A program made the position numbers and the translations under genes. This document shows, one piece after another, positions 26,579-34,853 of a stretch of DNA of 58,507 nucleotides. The notes under the pieces were generated by a model. The model saw only the letters and a list, made by a program, of their open reading frames with translations, was not told the DNA's origin and searched no databases. This stretch comes from Ruminococcus sp. (lineage in GTDB: Bacteria; Bacillota; Clostridia; Oscillospirales; Ruminococcaceae): contig SVNK01000005.1 of the NCBI GenBank assembly GCA_015066935.1, positions 1 to 58,507 on the forward strand, given 5' to 3'. Positions within the stretch are counted from its first letter, which is position 1. Each line of letters begins with the position of its first letter.

Positions 26579-27166
26579 TCATGATTTTTCTGTATTTTTT
26601 GCCTGAATCTCTTCCTTGTCCGAAGCACAGGACGTCTTTCCCGTCATGAGTCCGTCTCCGAAACGGTAAGCCACGATTCCGATAAGTACTCCCACTGCCG
26701 CACCGACAAGCACGTCCGTCGGGAAATGCACATACAGATACAGTCTTGAAAACGCTATAGACAGTGCGATTATCACAGCAGGGACGCCTATTCTTCGGTC
26801 CCTGAGCACCAGCACCGCAGCTGCAATCGCACTCGACATCGTATGTCCCGATGGAAACGAGTAGTCCTCCGGAACTGCAATAAGCATATTTGCTATCGGT
26901 TCCAGCCAGCACGGACGTGAACGGTCAAAAATATTCTTCATAATAAGGTTTCCGACAATCAGTCCCGCCAGCAGTCCGAACAGCAGAATCGCACCACATC
27001 TGCGGTATTCTTTGAAAAACAACAGCACAACCGCTGTCAGAATCCATATAATTCCCTTGTCGCCAAGGTGAGTTATAATCGGCATTAACGTGTCAAGAAA
27101 GCCGCACCTCAGCTTTTCCTGTATAAATTCAAGAACAGCAAAATCCATATTCTGTATAAATTCCAC
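26579..27166 (-). CDS. PAP2-family membrane phosphatase
   Basis: A membrane lipid or pyrophosphate phosphatase, such as undecaprenyl-pyrophosphate or phosphatidate phosphatase. The three catalytic motifs are visible: KNIFDRSRP, SFPSGHTMSS, and SRLYLYVHFPTDVLVG. About five membrane helices surround them. I chose the GTG at 27166 (VEFIQNMDFAVLEFIQ) because GAGG lies eight bases upstream and it matches the family N-terminus; a TTG at 27184 is also open. Bacitracin-resistance-type UppP activity is possible but not shown. Confidence 0.88.
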   Translation of the reverse strand: MEFIQNMDFAVLEFIQEKLRCGFLDTLMPIITHLGDKGIIWILTAVVLLFFKEYRRCGAILLFGLLAGLIVGNLIMKNIFDRSRPCWLEPIANMLIAVPEDYSFPSGHTMSSAIAAAVLVLRDRRIGVPAVIIALSIAFSRLYLYVHFPTDVLVGAAVGVLIGIVAYRFGDGLMTGKTSCASDKEEIQAKNTEKS

Positions 27167-27183
27167 TCCCGCACCCTCTTTCA

Positions 27184-27219
27184 AAAAATCTCCCCGAAAA
27201 GCAGTGGCTTAACGGGGAG
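27184..27219 (-). terminator. Terminator of the dockerin esterase gene
   Basis: CTCCCCG and CGGGGAG pair around a 16-base loop and are followed on the minus strand by ATTTTTTG. Confidence 0.8.
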
Positions 27220-27229
27220 TCGATTTACA

Positions 27230-28582
27230 TTACTTTGCGAGGAAATCCTCTAACGATTCATTTTTTCCCGACGAAATATAGGCATAATATTCCAGAATTC
27301 TCGAAGCGTCCGTTGCCATAACCTTGCCGTCGCCATCCACATCTGCACAGCTTGCCTGTATTTCGGAAAGACTTGTGTCGGTACCGGTTGCAATTCCGGC
27401 ATATTCACTGAGAACAACAGCAGCATCTCTTGCGTCAATTTTTTCGTCGAAGTTCACATCGCCGAGCATGATGTTTCCTGCCGCTGTCTTGTATGTGTCA
27501 AGCGCAATAAGCGGATAATCATACTTGTCGGTAAGCGTCTTATAAATGTCGGAAAGCAGACCGTCATCGTCATTTGTCACGCCGAGAGTTGTGATAATCT
27601 CGGAAGCGATAGCAAGATGACCCTTCTGATTTGGATGAATATCCATTTCGTCCATGTCGGCTGTCTGAGTATTTACAAAATAGCACGCATGACCCGGATT
27701 ATTCGCATTCTGTGAAACTCCGTCCGCTACAGACGTGAATTCGTAATAAACATCAGCAATTTCGATACCCTCAACGGTCTTGAGCTCGGTTCTGAATGCA
27801 TCCATAACATCACGGAAATTCATTCTGAGCTGTCCCATGAAGGTATTGAAGTTTGAAGCATTGCTTCCGAAATTTTCGTCAATAAAGCTTTTTTCAAGCT
27901 GGAACGGCTGATAAATGGTCTGAACCAGTATTCTCGCATCAGGATTAAGCTCTCTGATTTCTGCCACTGCCTTTTCGATATTCGGAATGGTCTTACTCTG
28001 GATCACCCCTTCATATTTATCACTTTTCACTCTGAGATTCGCACAAAGAATCTTCAGCTCGCTTACAAGCTCAAGTGAGGCAGTCACGCTTGACGAAGCG
28101 TACTCCATAAGACTTCCGTCGCCACGAAGCTTCACATATTTCAAAAAATCGGAAATACCAAGCTCCTGCGGAATTTCCTCAAGCGTAACACCGTCTTTGA
28201 GGAAGCCTTTCCTTGCCGCATATTCAACAAGGTATCTCGCAGCATATCCGAAAAGATCATTGCCTCCGATTGAGATAACAACAACGCCCGCTTCGGAAAC
28301 CGCCTTCTTCTTTGCAGCATCAAGTCCGCTGATTACTTTGAGAAGGTCCTCTGTGTCATCTCCCGACGAAGCGTAGTTATTCACCTTTGAACCATAGTAA
28401 TCGGCACAGATTTCTCCGTAATTGTATTCACCCTCGCCAAGACCATAGCCTGAAGCTATACTGTCTCCGAAGATTACCATATTCATGTTCTGCTGCTTTT
28501 CAGCAACTACAGAAGGTGCAGTTCCACCAAGCAGATTTATTCCCATAGCTGCGGAAAGCAGCACTGAAAATGCTTTTTTCAT
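27230..28582 (-). CDS. Dockerin-bearing SGNH/GDSL hydrolase (probable cellulosomal esterase)
   Basis: A 450-residue secreted protein. A signal peptide (MKKAFSVLLSAAMGINLLGG) is followed by the SGNH hydrolase blocks: VIFGDSIASGYGLG (catalytic Ser), VISIGGNDLFGYA, and DIHPNQKGHLAIA (catalytic Asp-His). The C-terminal 75 residues form a type I dockerin with two calcium loops, GDVNFDEKIDARDAAVVL and ADVDGDGKVMATDASRIL. It should dock onto a scaffoldin cohesin and may remove acetyl or feruloyl groups from plant polysaccharide; the substrate is inferred. The ATG at 28582 has AAGGAGG upstream. It stands alone, outside the sca cluster. Confidence 0.93.
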   Translation of the reverse strand: MKKAFSVLLSAAMGINLLGGTAPSVVAEKQQNMNMVIFGDSIASGYGLGEGEYNYGEICADYYGSKVNNYASSGDDTEDLLKVISGLDAAKKKAVSEAGVVVISIGGNDLFGYAARYLVEYAARKGFLKDGVTLEEIPQELGISDFLKYVKLRGDGSLMEYASSSVTASLELVSELKILCANLRVKSDKYEGVIQSKTIPNIEKAVAEIRELNPDARILVQTIYQPFQLEKSFIDENFGSNASNFNTFMGQLRMNFRDVMDAFRTELKTVEGIEIADVYYEFTSVADGVSQNANNPGHACYFVNTQTADMDEMDIHPNQKGHLAIASEIITTLGVTNDDDGLLSDIYKTLTDKYDYPLIALDTYKTAAGNIMLGDVNFDEKIDARDAAVVLSEYAGIATGTDTSLSEIQASCADVDGDGKVMATDASRILEYYAYISSGKNESLEDFLAK

Positions 28583-28680
28583 CGTTTTCCTCCTTAAATT
28601 CGGGTACAACTTTACATAATAAGATTATATACTTTTTTTACAAATATGTCAAGTGGAAATATTTTCATCCGTACAACAGC

Positions 28681-28705
28681 AAAAAGGCGGACATTTCTGT
28701 CCGCC
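28681..28705 (-). terminator. Terminator of ilvE
   Basis: GGCGGACA and TGTCCGCC pair with a four-base loop; on the minus strand TTTTT follows. Confidence 0.85.
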
Positions 28706-28716
28706 TCATACATTTA

Positions 28717-29784
28717 TTACTTGACCTCAACAGTCCAGCCGAAAGTATCTTCAATCTTACCCCACTGGATGCCTGTCATTGTGTCATAGAGCATCTGTGA
28801 GATATTTCCGATTTTATTGCCGTTGATTTCCATTACCTTGTCGCCCCACTTGAGATGACCTACGGGAGAAATAACAGCTGCTGTACCTGTGCCGAAAACT
28901 TCCTCAAGTTTGCCTGCGTCGTAAGCATCAGAGATTTCCTGAATACTGATACGTCTTTCGGATACCTTGATTCCCTTGCTCTTGCAGACGTCAATTGCAG
29001 ACTTTCTTGTGATTCCGGGGAGAATCGAACCCTGAAGCATAGGTGTTACAACTTCGCCGTCGATAACGAAGAAAATGTTCATAGCACCTACTTCTTCTAT
29101 GTACTTCTGCTCAACGCCGTCAAGCCAGAGAACCTGTGCATAATTCTGCTTGTGAGCTTCGTCCTGACCGATGAGTGATGCAGCGTAGTTTCCGCCTGTC
29201 TTTGCGTAACCCATACCGCCTCTTACAGCACGGACATACTTGCTTTCAACATAGATATTTACAGGGTTGAGTCCGCTTTCATAGTATGCACCCGAAGGTG
29301 AAAGAATGATAACGAAAAGATACTGGTCGCCGGGCTTAACACCGAGGAACGGGTCAACAGCAAAGATAAAAGGTCTGATATAGAGGGATTCGCCGTCCTT
29401 TGAGGGAACCCAGTCCTTTTCAATCTTGAGAAGCTCCATAAGTCCTTCCATAGCCATATCAATGGGAAGCTCAGGAATAACGAGTCTCTCGTTTGACTGG
29501 TTGAGTCTCTTGAAGTTTTCCTCGGGACGGAAAAGCTGGATCTTGCCTTCAGCTGTACGGTATGCCTTGAGTCCCTCAAAAACTGTCTGTCCGTAGTGGA
29601 GACACATAGCAGCGGGAGAAAGCTCGATAGGAGCATAGGGTCTGATCTCGGGATCATGCCAGCCCTGACCTGCGTCATAAGGCATAACAAACATATAATC
29701 GGTAAAGATGTGACCGAAACCGAGCTTATCGCCGGGCTGCGGCTTATTTTTCAGAGTTTCTGCTTTTGTGAATTTGATTTCCAT
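28717..29784 (-). CDS. ilvE: Branched-chain amino acid aminotransferase
   Basis: PLP enzyme for the last step of Leu, Ile and Val synthesis. The 355-residue class IV aminotransferase shows [38 protein letters not shown] with the conserved region before the PLP-binding Lys (KTGGNYA), [19 protein letters not shown], and [15 protein letters not shown] chose the ATG at 29784, nine bases after GAAGG; an ATG three codons upstream touches that site. It is preceded on the same strand by a 44-residue ORF and has its own terminator. Confidence 0.96.
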   Translation of the reverse strand: MEIKFTKAETLKNKPQPGDKLGFGHIFTDYMFVMPYDAGQGWHDPEIRPYAPIELSPAAMCLHYGQTVFEGLKAYRTAEGKIQLFRPEENFKRLNQSNERLVIPELPIDMAMEGLMELLKIEKDWVPSKDGESLYIRPFIFAVDPFLGVKPGDQYLFVIILSPSGAYYESGLNPVNIYVESKYVRAVRGGMGYAKTGGNYAASLIGQDEAHKQNYAQVLWLDGVEQKYIEEVGAMNIFFVIDGEVVTPMLQGSILPGITRKSAIDVCKSKGIKVSERRISIQEISDAYDAGKLEEVFGTGTAAVISPVGHLKWGDKVMEINGNKIGNISQMLYDTMTGIQWGKIEDTFGWTVEVK

Positions 29785-29799
29785 AATCTTCATCCTTCT

Positions 29800-29934
29800 T
29801 TAATTAAAATTACCGGAGTTTACCGAAAAATAATTTTTCTCAAAAAGTTTTCTGCATACAATAACAGCCGCTGTAAAGCCTGCCGCACACACTGCAGCCG
29901 AAGCAGCAGCAATTATAATCGTTTTCTTCTTCAT
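29800..29934 (-). CDS. 44-residue membrane peptide upstream of ilvE
   Basis: Read from the ATG at 29934: MKKKTIIIAAASAAVCAA, then GFTAAVIVCRKLFEKNYF and a polar tail ending NFN. It consists of a basic start, one hydrophobic helix of about 23 residues and a short cytoplasmic or outside tail. AAAGGAG lies seven bases before the ATG. It ends 15 bases before the ilvE start on the same strand. A real small protein is likely; it could alternatively be a leader peptide, although no run of Leu, Ile or Val codons typical of attenuation is present. Confidence 0.6.
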   Translation of the reverse strand: MKKKTIIIAAASAAVCAAGFTAAVIVCRKLFEKNYFSVNSGNFN

Positions 29935-30059
29935 ACGATAACTCCTTTTTTGAGAATTGATCCGATTTTACAGACCAATATAATTATAACAGATTTTAAG
30001 AAAAATTTCCATAGCTTGATACACAAATATCATCTGTTGAATTTGTGCAGTTTCAACAA

Positions 30060-30677
30060 TTACTCGTCATAGGTGCGGACTCTGAGAACGGCTCCGAGAC
30101 TTTCCGCTACCTGTCGGGATGCTTCAATCTGTTCGGGCGGAATCACGTCCACCACCGACATCACTACCTGAGATTTCCCTGTTTTCACGCAGTCCGCCGC
30201 AAACTTACGCATCGCATCCCATGCATTCTCAAACCTCGGACGGGTAACTCGCATATATTCGTCCTCAGTACCTGCATTTAGACTCACCGAAATTGTGTCG
30301 ATTACGCTGCAAAGCTCCTCCGCAACGGGTCTGCCGTTCACGAGGTCTCCCAGACCATTTGTATTCAGACGCAGCTTCACCTGTTCGCCGTAAGTATTCT
30401 TAAGCCACTCCGCCGTCTCAACAAGAGCGTCAAGCCGGCAGGTCGGTTCACCGAACCCACAGAAAATAATCTCGCTGTATGCGGGAATGTCACGCTTTGA
30501 GAGGTCGGCTCTGATTTCGTCCATTGTCGGTTCATGTTCAAGCCACAAAGGGTCCGAACCATATGCACCGTCGCCGTTGTTCCTTATGCAGAATGTACAG
30601 GCACACGGACACTGATTTGTTAAATTCAGATAAAGGTTGGTTCCAACTTCATATGATATTGTCATTGCTTTCATTTT
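30060..30677 (-). CDS. TatD-linked type radical SAM protein
   Basis: A 205-residue short radical SAM protein. The cluster motif is in NLTNQCPCACTFCIRNNGDG (CxxxCxxC), after SYEVGTNLYL, a signature I associate with the TatD-linked radical SAM group. FCGFGEPTCRLD supplies the GGE-like motif and LRLNTNGLGDLV follows. The reaction is unknown. The ATG at 30677 has GGAG seven bases upstream, nine bases after the alr stop, so it is cotranscribed with alr. A TatD gene exists in this window (34080) but not adjacent. Confidence 0.82.
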   Translation of the reverse strand, partial: KMKAMTISYEVGTNLYLNLTNQCPCACTFCIRNNGDGAYGSDPLWLEHEPTMDEIRADLSKRDIPAYSEIIFCGFGEPTCRLDALVETAEWLKNTYGEQVKLRLNTNGLGDLVNGRPVAEELCSVIDTISVSLNAGTEDEYMRVTRPRFENAWDAMRKFAADCVKTGKSQVVMSVVDVIPPEQIEASRQVAESLGAVLRVRTYDE

Positions 30678-30685
30678 ATTTCTCC

Positions 30686-31822
30686 TCAGTCTATATAAAT
30701 TCTCGGCACACGCTTCGAAATTCCGCATACCACTTCGTATCCGATAGTTCCGTAAACAGACGCAAGCTCATCGGCTGTTATAATTTCGTCGCCGTCACGG
30801 CCGATAAGAGTCACAATGTCCCCCGATTCAGCTTCGGGGACGTGTGAAACGTCGATCATCAGCTGGTCCATGCAGATTCTGCCGACAATACGGCACCGCT
30901 TCCCATGGACAAGAATCTCTCCCTTTGACGAAAGAAGACGTGAATAACCGTCGGCATAGCCTATGGTAACGGTTGCTATACGCATTTCACGGTCTGTCAC
31001 GAAAGTCCTTCCGTAGCTTATGCACTGTCCCGCTTCCACCGTCTTGACCTGCGAAATAACAGCTTTAAGTGCCATGACAGGCTCAAGTCCCTGCGGAATT
31101 TCAAGGGAAATATCAGGGTGGAGTCCGTATATTATGATTCCTGCACGGGAAAGAGTGCTTCTGGACGAGTTTCTGTAACAGGTTGCCGCACTGTTCATGA
31201 AATGAAGATGCTGGAGCTTTATCCCCATTTCCGAAAGCTCATCATAGGTGTCGGTAATGAACTTCTCCTGAGCGTCGGTATAGGCGATGTTTTCAGGAGA
31301 ATCACTGTCCGCAACCGCAAAGTGCGTATATATACCCTCAACGGAAAGTCCCTGAATACCGCATATTTCCGAAACTTCCTCCGCACATTCACGAGGAGAA
31401 GCATACCTGAGTCCGATACGTCCCATGCCCGTGTCAACCTTTACATGGCAGCGGATTCCGCCTCTGCTTCCACGACAGAGTGCCTTTGCGTACTCTGCCG
31501 AAACAACGCCCTGTATAATATTGTAATGTGAAATCTCGTGAGCATATTCAGGCGGAGTATAGCCCAGAATAAGAATCTCAGCCTTCGGACAGAGTCCTCT
31601 TACGGCAATGGCTTCGTCAAGATTCGATACGGCAAAGTACTTTATACCACATTCCTCCTGAAGACAACGGCACACGCTTTCATAGCCGTGACCGTAGGCG
31701 TCTGCCTTGACTACCGCCATAATCTCCGTAGACGGACTGTTAAGTTCCTTTATTATCCTGATATTCTTCCTGAGCTGTTCCAGAGAAACCTCTGCCCATG
31801 CTCTTTTAAGATACGGTTTCAT
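30686..31822 (-). CDS. alr: Alanine racemase
   Basis: Makes D-alanine for peptidoglycan. The 378-residue PLP enzyme has the lysine motif AVVKADAYGHGYE, the barrel segments VDTGMGRIG and IYTHFAVAD, and the C-terminal domain with the catalytic Tyr in GQCISYGRTF, followed by IGYADGYSR and GRICMDQLMIDV. GAAAGGA lies before the ATG. It precedes the radical SAM gene in the same unit. Confidence 0.97.
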   Translation of the reverse strand: MKPYLKRAWAEVSLEQLRKNIRIIKELNSPSTEIMAVVKADAYGHGYESVCRCLQEECGIKYFAVSNLDEAIAVRGLCPKAEILILGYTPPEYAHEISHYNIIQGVVSAEYAKALCRGSRGGIRCHVKVDTGMGRIGLRYASPRECAEEVSEICGIQGLSVEGIYTHFAVADSDSPENIAYTDAQEKFITDTYDELSEMGIKLQHLHFMNSAATCYRNSSRSTLSRAGIIIYGLHPDISLEIPQGLEPVMALKAVISQVKTVEAGQCISYGRTFVTDREMRIATVTIGYADGYSRLLSSKGEILVHGKRCRIVGRICMDQLMIDVSHVPEAESGDIVTLIGRDGDEIITADELASVYGTIGYEVVCGISKRVPRIYID

Positions 31823-31864
31823 GTATGTCTTTCCTTTCCTGGGGTGAAATTATTCTGTTCATAC

Positions 31865-32044
31865 TCAAGGCAACACCGCACAAAGCCCGCCTGACGGCTT
31901 TGCACGAAATCTGCTTGCATATTTTTCGCCATTCCGCACAAAAATTCCTTGACATACGTCAGTATGCCTTCGGAATTTCTGTACAATCTGACGAAAAATC
32001 TGACTTCGCATCTTTCGCACAAGCTCTGTGCGGTATTGCCTCAA
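31865..32044. mobile_element. 180-bp MITE-like element, copy 2
   Basis: Inverted relative to 21081-21260. Outer ends AAGGCAACACCGCACAAAGC and, inverted, GAGGCAATACCGCACAGAGC. Interior palindrome CATACGTCAGTATG and the TGACGAAAAATCTGA segment are shared with copy 1. It lies between the divergent alr and SLOG genes, so it may add or move promoter sequences. Confidence 0.78.
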
Positions 32045-32123
32045 ATTTATTTATCAAAATCCTTGAATTACGCTTTGATATGTGTTATAATTTTATTCAG
32101 TAGTTCAGCAGGAGGTGCTTTTT

Positions 32124-32813
32124 ACGTTTAAATCCCTCATTTCGGGAGCCGATGTTTGCTCTCCGTCGGAATTCACCCCCGATATCCGAAAAACCATATG
32201 CATTTCGGGACATCGTGAAAAAAGCATTGTCCCGTTCATGAATAATCCGGATTTCAAAGACGCTACCGTAAACGCAGTAAAGCTTCTGCTTTACAAGTTC
32301 ATAGATGTTGCCGTGGAATGCGGGTACAACCACTTCATAAGCGGTCTTGCCGTGGGTACCGACCTCTGGGCAGCGGATTACATACTTCGCAAAAAGAAGT
32401 CCGACAGCTCAATCAGTCTCACAGGTGCAATGCCTTATCTGCGGCACGCAGAACTCTTTCCGTCATCTTACCGTGAGCTTCTCAGAAAAACCGAGCTTGG
32501 TGCCGACCTTCTCATCTGCGTCAACAGCAACCCCGATATAATCTTCTCAAGAAAAGGCAAGGGCAGTGAGCTTTATCGTGACCGTAACTACTTCATGGTC
32601 GATAACGCTTCGGCTGTTATTGCATTTTTCAACAGCGGCGAGAACTTTTCGGGTACTGCTCAGACGCTGAATTACGCCCGGAAGCAGAATAAAAAAATCT
32701 GCCGCTTCGGACTTGATGATGTCTACTCACTCATGAAATCAGCAAGCACCAATACAGACGATATCTGGCGAAATACAGCCATTATCGAGGAATTATACAG
32801 AATCCTTGCATAG
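32124..32813 (+). CDS. DUF1273/SLOG-family protein
   Basis: A Rossmann-like protein of the SLOG superfamily (YpsA/DUF1273 branch), thought to bind nucleotide-derived ligands. Motifs: ICISGHREKS, HFISGLAVGTDLWAADYIL, AMPYLRHAELFP, YRDRNYFMVDNASAVIAFF and NFSGTAQTLNYAR. The start is unusual. AGGAGG (32110-32115) is eight bases from an ACG codon at 32124, where ATG would be expected. The only conventional start is GTG at 32115, which overlaps the ribosome binding site itself. I therefore place the start at 32124 tentatively. Single gene, with no obvious partner. Confidence 0.85.
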   Translation, partial: TFKSLISGADVCSPSEFTPDIRKTICISGHREKSIVPFMNNPDFKDATVNAVKLLLYKFIDVAVECGYNHFISGLAVGTDLWAADYILRKKKSDSSISLTGAMPYLRHAELFPSSYRELLRKTELGADLLICVNSNPDIIFSRKGKGSELYRDRNYFMVDNASAVIAFFNSGENFSGTAQTLNYARKQNKKICRFGLDDVYSLMKSASTNTDDIWRNTAIIEELYRILA

Positions 32814-33165
32814 CTCCTCACAGCTTCTATTATACCATATATGCAGAAATTTGCAATACAATTCATGTAATTTATCACGTTTTTTGCAGCACAGAATTTC
32901 TGCACCGAAAAAAATTCAACGTACTGTTTAGTGAATGTCTGTTCGTTTTTCAACAGACTGTTGAATTGTGTGTTTAAACATTTCCCGATTTTATTCACTG
33001 TGGAAAATGTGGAAAACTCTGTTGATAACCCTGATTTCGCCAAACCTTTTTAACACCCGCTTTTGAAAAAGTCTTTTAATTCATCCGTTTATGAATAATA
33101 TTACAAACGGTTGATATACAAAAAGTTAACCATCTGATTTTTTATACAAAAAAGGAGATAAAACC
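32814..33165. other. Intergenic region with clustered DnaA-box-like sites
   Basis: No gene. Between 32991 and 33028 four nine-base sites each match the DnaA box at eight of nine positions: TTATTCACT, TGTGGAAAA (32999-33007), TGTGGAAAA (33008-33016) and TGTTGATAA (33020-33028). An inverted repeat TTTTTCAACAG/CTGTTGAATT lies just upstream. The AT-rich stretch then leads to the LCP gene. Confidence 0.5.
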
Positions 33166-34080
33166 ATGTCAGAAACAAAAAAAAGCAGAAAAACAGGCAG
33201 TATAGCCGTGCCGTTCCTTATTACAATCTTTATCGGACTGATTATAATCGGCGGTGCAATGTTCTATGTATACAAAACCTTTTTCAGTAAAGAGGAGGGA
33301 CTCGATACGCCGCCTCCCCGTACAGGCATTGTCACTGCAACTCCCGACGATAACCACACCATTCTTCTTATCCTTGATGAACGTGACAACAGCAGCGTTG
33401 AACGGAAATGTTCTACAACGTACGTCCTTATGCGTTCCGTTCCGCACAAAAAATCCCTGCTTTTCATCGGTATTCCCTCAAATTCAATCTCCTTTATCAA
33501 CGGTCAGCAGCAGCGTCTCAATGACGCTTACGACAGAGGCGGCGCAGTTGCTGCCAAGGATTTCGTCGCAAATACCCTCGATCTGGAAATTGACAAGTAT
33601 ATCGTTTTCAAGTCCGACGCCTTCCGCAGAGTATGCGATATTTTCGGAAACGTCAGAGCTTACCCCGTTGACGCCGAAATCGCTAATTTCAAAGGTGACG
33701 GTTCGCTCCAGAATATGTCGGCAGATCAGATAGAAACATACGTAACATATTCACTCTTCAAAAGAGGTGAATACGACCGTGCAATCAACGCCGCAAATAT
33801 CCTCAGTTACCTCGTGAACGGTACTACCGGTGAGCGAATAGCCGAAAGTCTCGACCGTTACTTCGACGAAATCATCAATAAAACAACTTCCGACATCACT
33901 GCCGTTGACTACGATAAACGCAAGGACGCAATAAAATATATGTTCAATTACGGCGAGAACTTCGCTGTTCCGATTTTCATCGACGGCGACGTTTCAGGAA
34001 ACGACTTCATCCCCGACAGGGATTATATCAAGCACCTCCCCTCTGAATACTTCGAGGAAGAAACGGAGGACGACGCCTGA
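33166..34080 (+). CDS. LCP-like (LytR-CpsA-Psr) membrane protein, atypical
   Basis: A 304-residue protein with a basic N-terminus, one membrane helix (about 12-36, AVPFLITIFIGLIIIGGAMF) and an outside domain. The segment LLFIGIPSNSISFINGQQQRLNDAYDRGGAVAAKDFV matches the LCP core by pattern (IPRDT, then KINAAY-GG). LCP enzymes attach wall polymers to peptidoglycan through a pyrophosphate-lipid site held by arginines. Here IPRDT is IPSNS and the preceding SRSDT-like motif is CSTTY, so key residues appear lost. It may be a binding or inactive homologue. It heads an operon with tatD and a PP2C gene, overlapping tatD by one base region (TGATG). Confidence 0.75.
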   Translation: MSETKKSRKTGSIAVPFLITIFIGLIIIGGAMFYVYKTFFSKEEGLDTPPPRTGIVTATPDDNHTILLILDERDNSSVERKCSTTYVLMRSVPHKKSLLFIGIPSNSISFINGQQQRLNDAYDRGGAVAAKDFVANTLDLEIDKYIVFKSDAFRRVCDIFGNVRAYPVDAEIANFKGDGSLQNMSADQIETYVTYSLFKRGEYDRAINAANILSYLVNGTTGERIAESLDRYFDEIINKTTSDITAVDYDKRKDAIKYMFNYGENFAVPIFIDGDVSGNDFIPDRDYIKHLPSEYFEEETEDDA

Positions 34081-34853
34081 TGTATAACATTTTCGATACC
34101 CATGCTCACTATGCCGACAGTGCCTTCGACGAGGACAGATTCCGTCTTCTCGACGAACTCCCCGATAAAGGCGTAAGATACGTTACCCTCGCTTCGTCCT
34201 GCACCGAGGATGTAGTCACAAATTCGGAAATATCCCGAAAATACAGCTACATCTACACATCCGCAGGCATTCACCCCGAATTCGCTCAGGATACGCCTGA
34301 TAACTACTCCGAACTTCTGAAAAAGACCATAAGCGAAAACCCGAAAGTCAGAGCAGTGGGAGAAATCGGTCTCGATTACCACTACGACGGCTATGACCGT
34401 GAAAAACAGATAAAACTCTTCTCCGAACAGCTCGAACTCGCAAAGGATGCAGGTCTGCCCGTTATCGTCCACAGCCGTGACGCTTTTGAGGATACCCTCT
34501 CACTTCTGAAAAAATACCGTCCCTGCGGTGTGGTACACTGCTTCAGCGGTTCTGCGGAAATTGCCGCAGAAATCATAAAGCTCGGCATGTATATAGGCTT
34601 TACAGGCGTCCTCACTTTCGACAATGCAAAAAAAGCAAGACGTGCTCTCGAAGCCGTCCCGCTCGACAGACTTGTTATGGAAACGGACTGTCCCTATATG
34701 GCACCCGTCCCAATGAGAGGAAAACGCTGCGACAGCTCAATGATTGCATATACAGCCGCAAAAGCCGCTGAGCTTAAAGGAATCTCCACTGAAGAACTTC
34801 TTGAAATCACCTGCCGCAACGGTATGGCTCTCTACGGACTGGAGGACGAATAA
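34080..34853 (+). CDS. tatD: TatD-family metal-dependent hydrolase
   Basis: A 257-residue TIM-barrel hydrolase of the TatD/YcfH DNase family. Metal ligands: IFDTHAHYADSAF, GEIGLDYHYDG, VIVHSRDAFEDTL, VVHCFSGSAE and METDCPYMAPVPMRG. A role in DNA repair or D-aminoacyl-tRNA cleanup has been proposed for the family. It starts at the LCP stop and ends at the start of the PP2C gene, so the three are tightly coupled. Confidence 0.93.
   Translation: MYNIFDTHAHYADSAFDEDRFRLLDELPDKGVRYVTLASSCTEDVVTNSEISRKYSYIYTSAGIHPEFAQDTPDNYSELLKKTISENPKVRAVGEIGLDYHYDGYDREKQIKLFSEQLELAKDAGLPVIVHSRDAFEDTLSLLKKYRPCGVVHCFSGSAEIAAEIIKLGMYIGFTGVLTFDNAKKARRALEAVPLDRLVMETDCPYMAPVPMRGKRCDSSMIAYTAAKAAELKGISTEELLEITCRNGMALYGLEDE

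Noticed and set aside
29800..29934. Classical leader peptide attenuating ilvE
   Set aside because: No cluster of Leu, Ile or Val codons followed by competing hairpins before ilvE; a small membrane protein fits better.
32991..33028. Chromosomal replication origin
   Set aside because: The DnaA-box-like cluster is present, but no dnaA, dnaN or other origin genes are adjacent, so oriC is not claimed.
33166..34080. Fully functional canonical LCP ligase
   Set aside because: The arginine-bearing motifs expected at the lipid-phosphate site are not visible, so only an LCP-like label is given.
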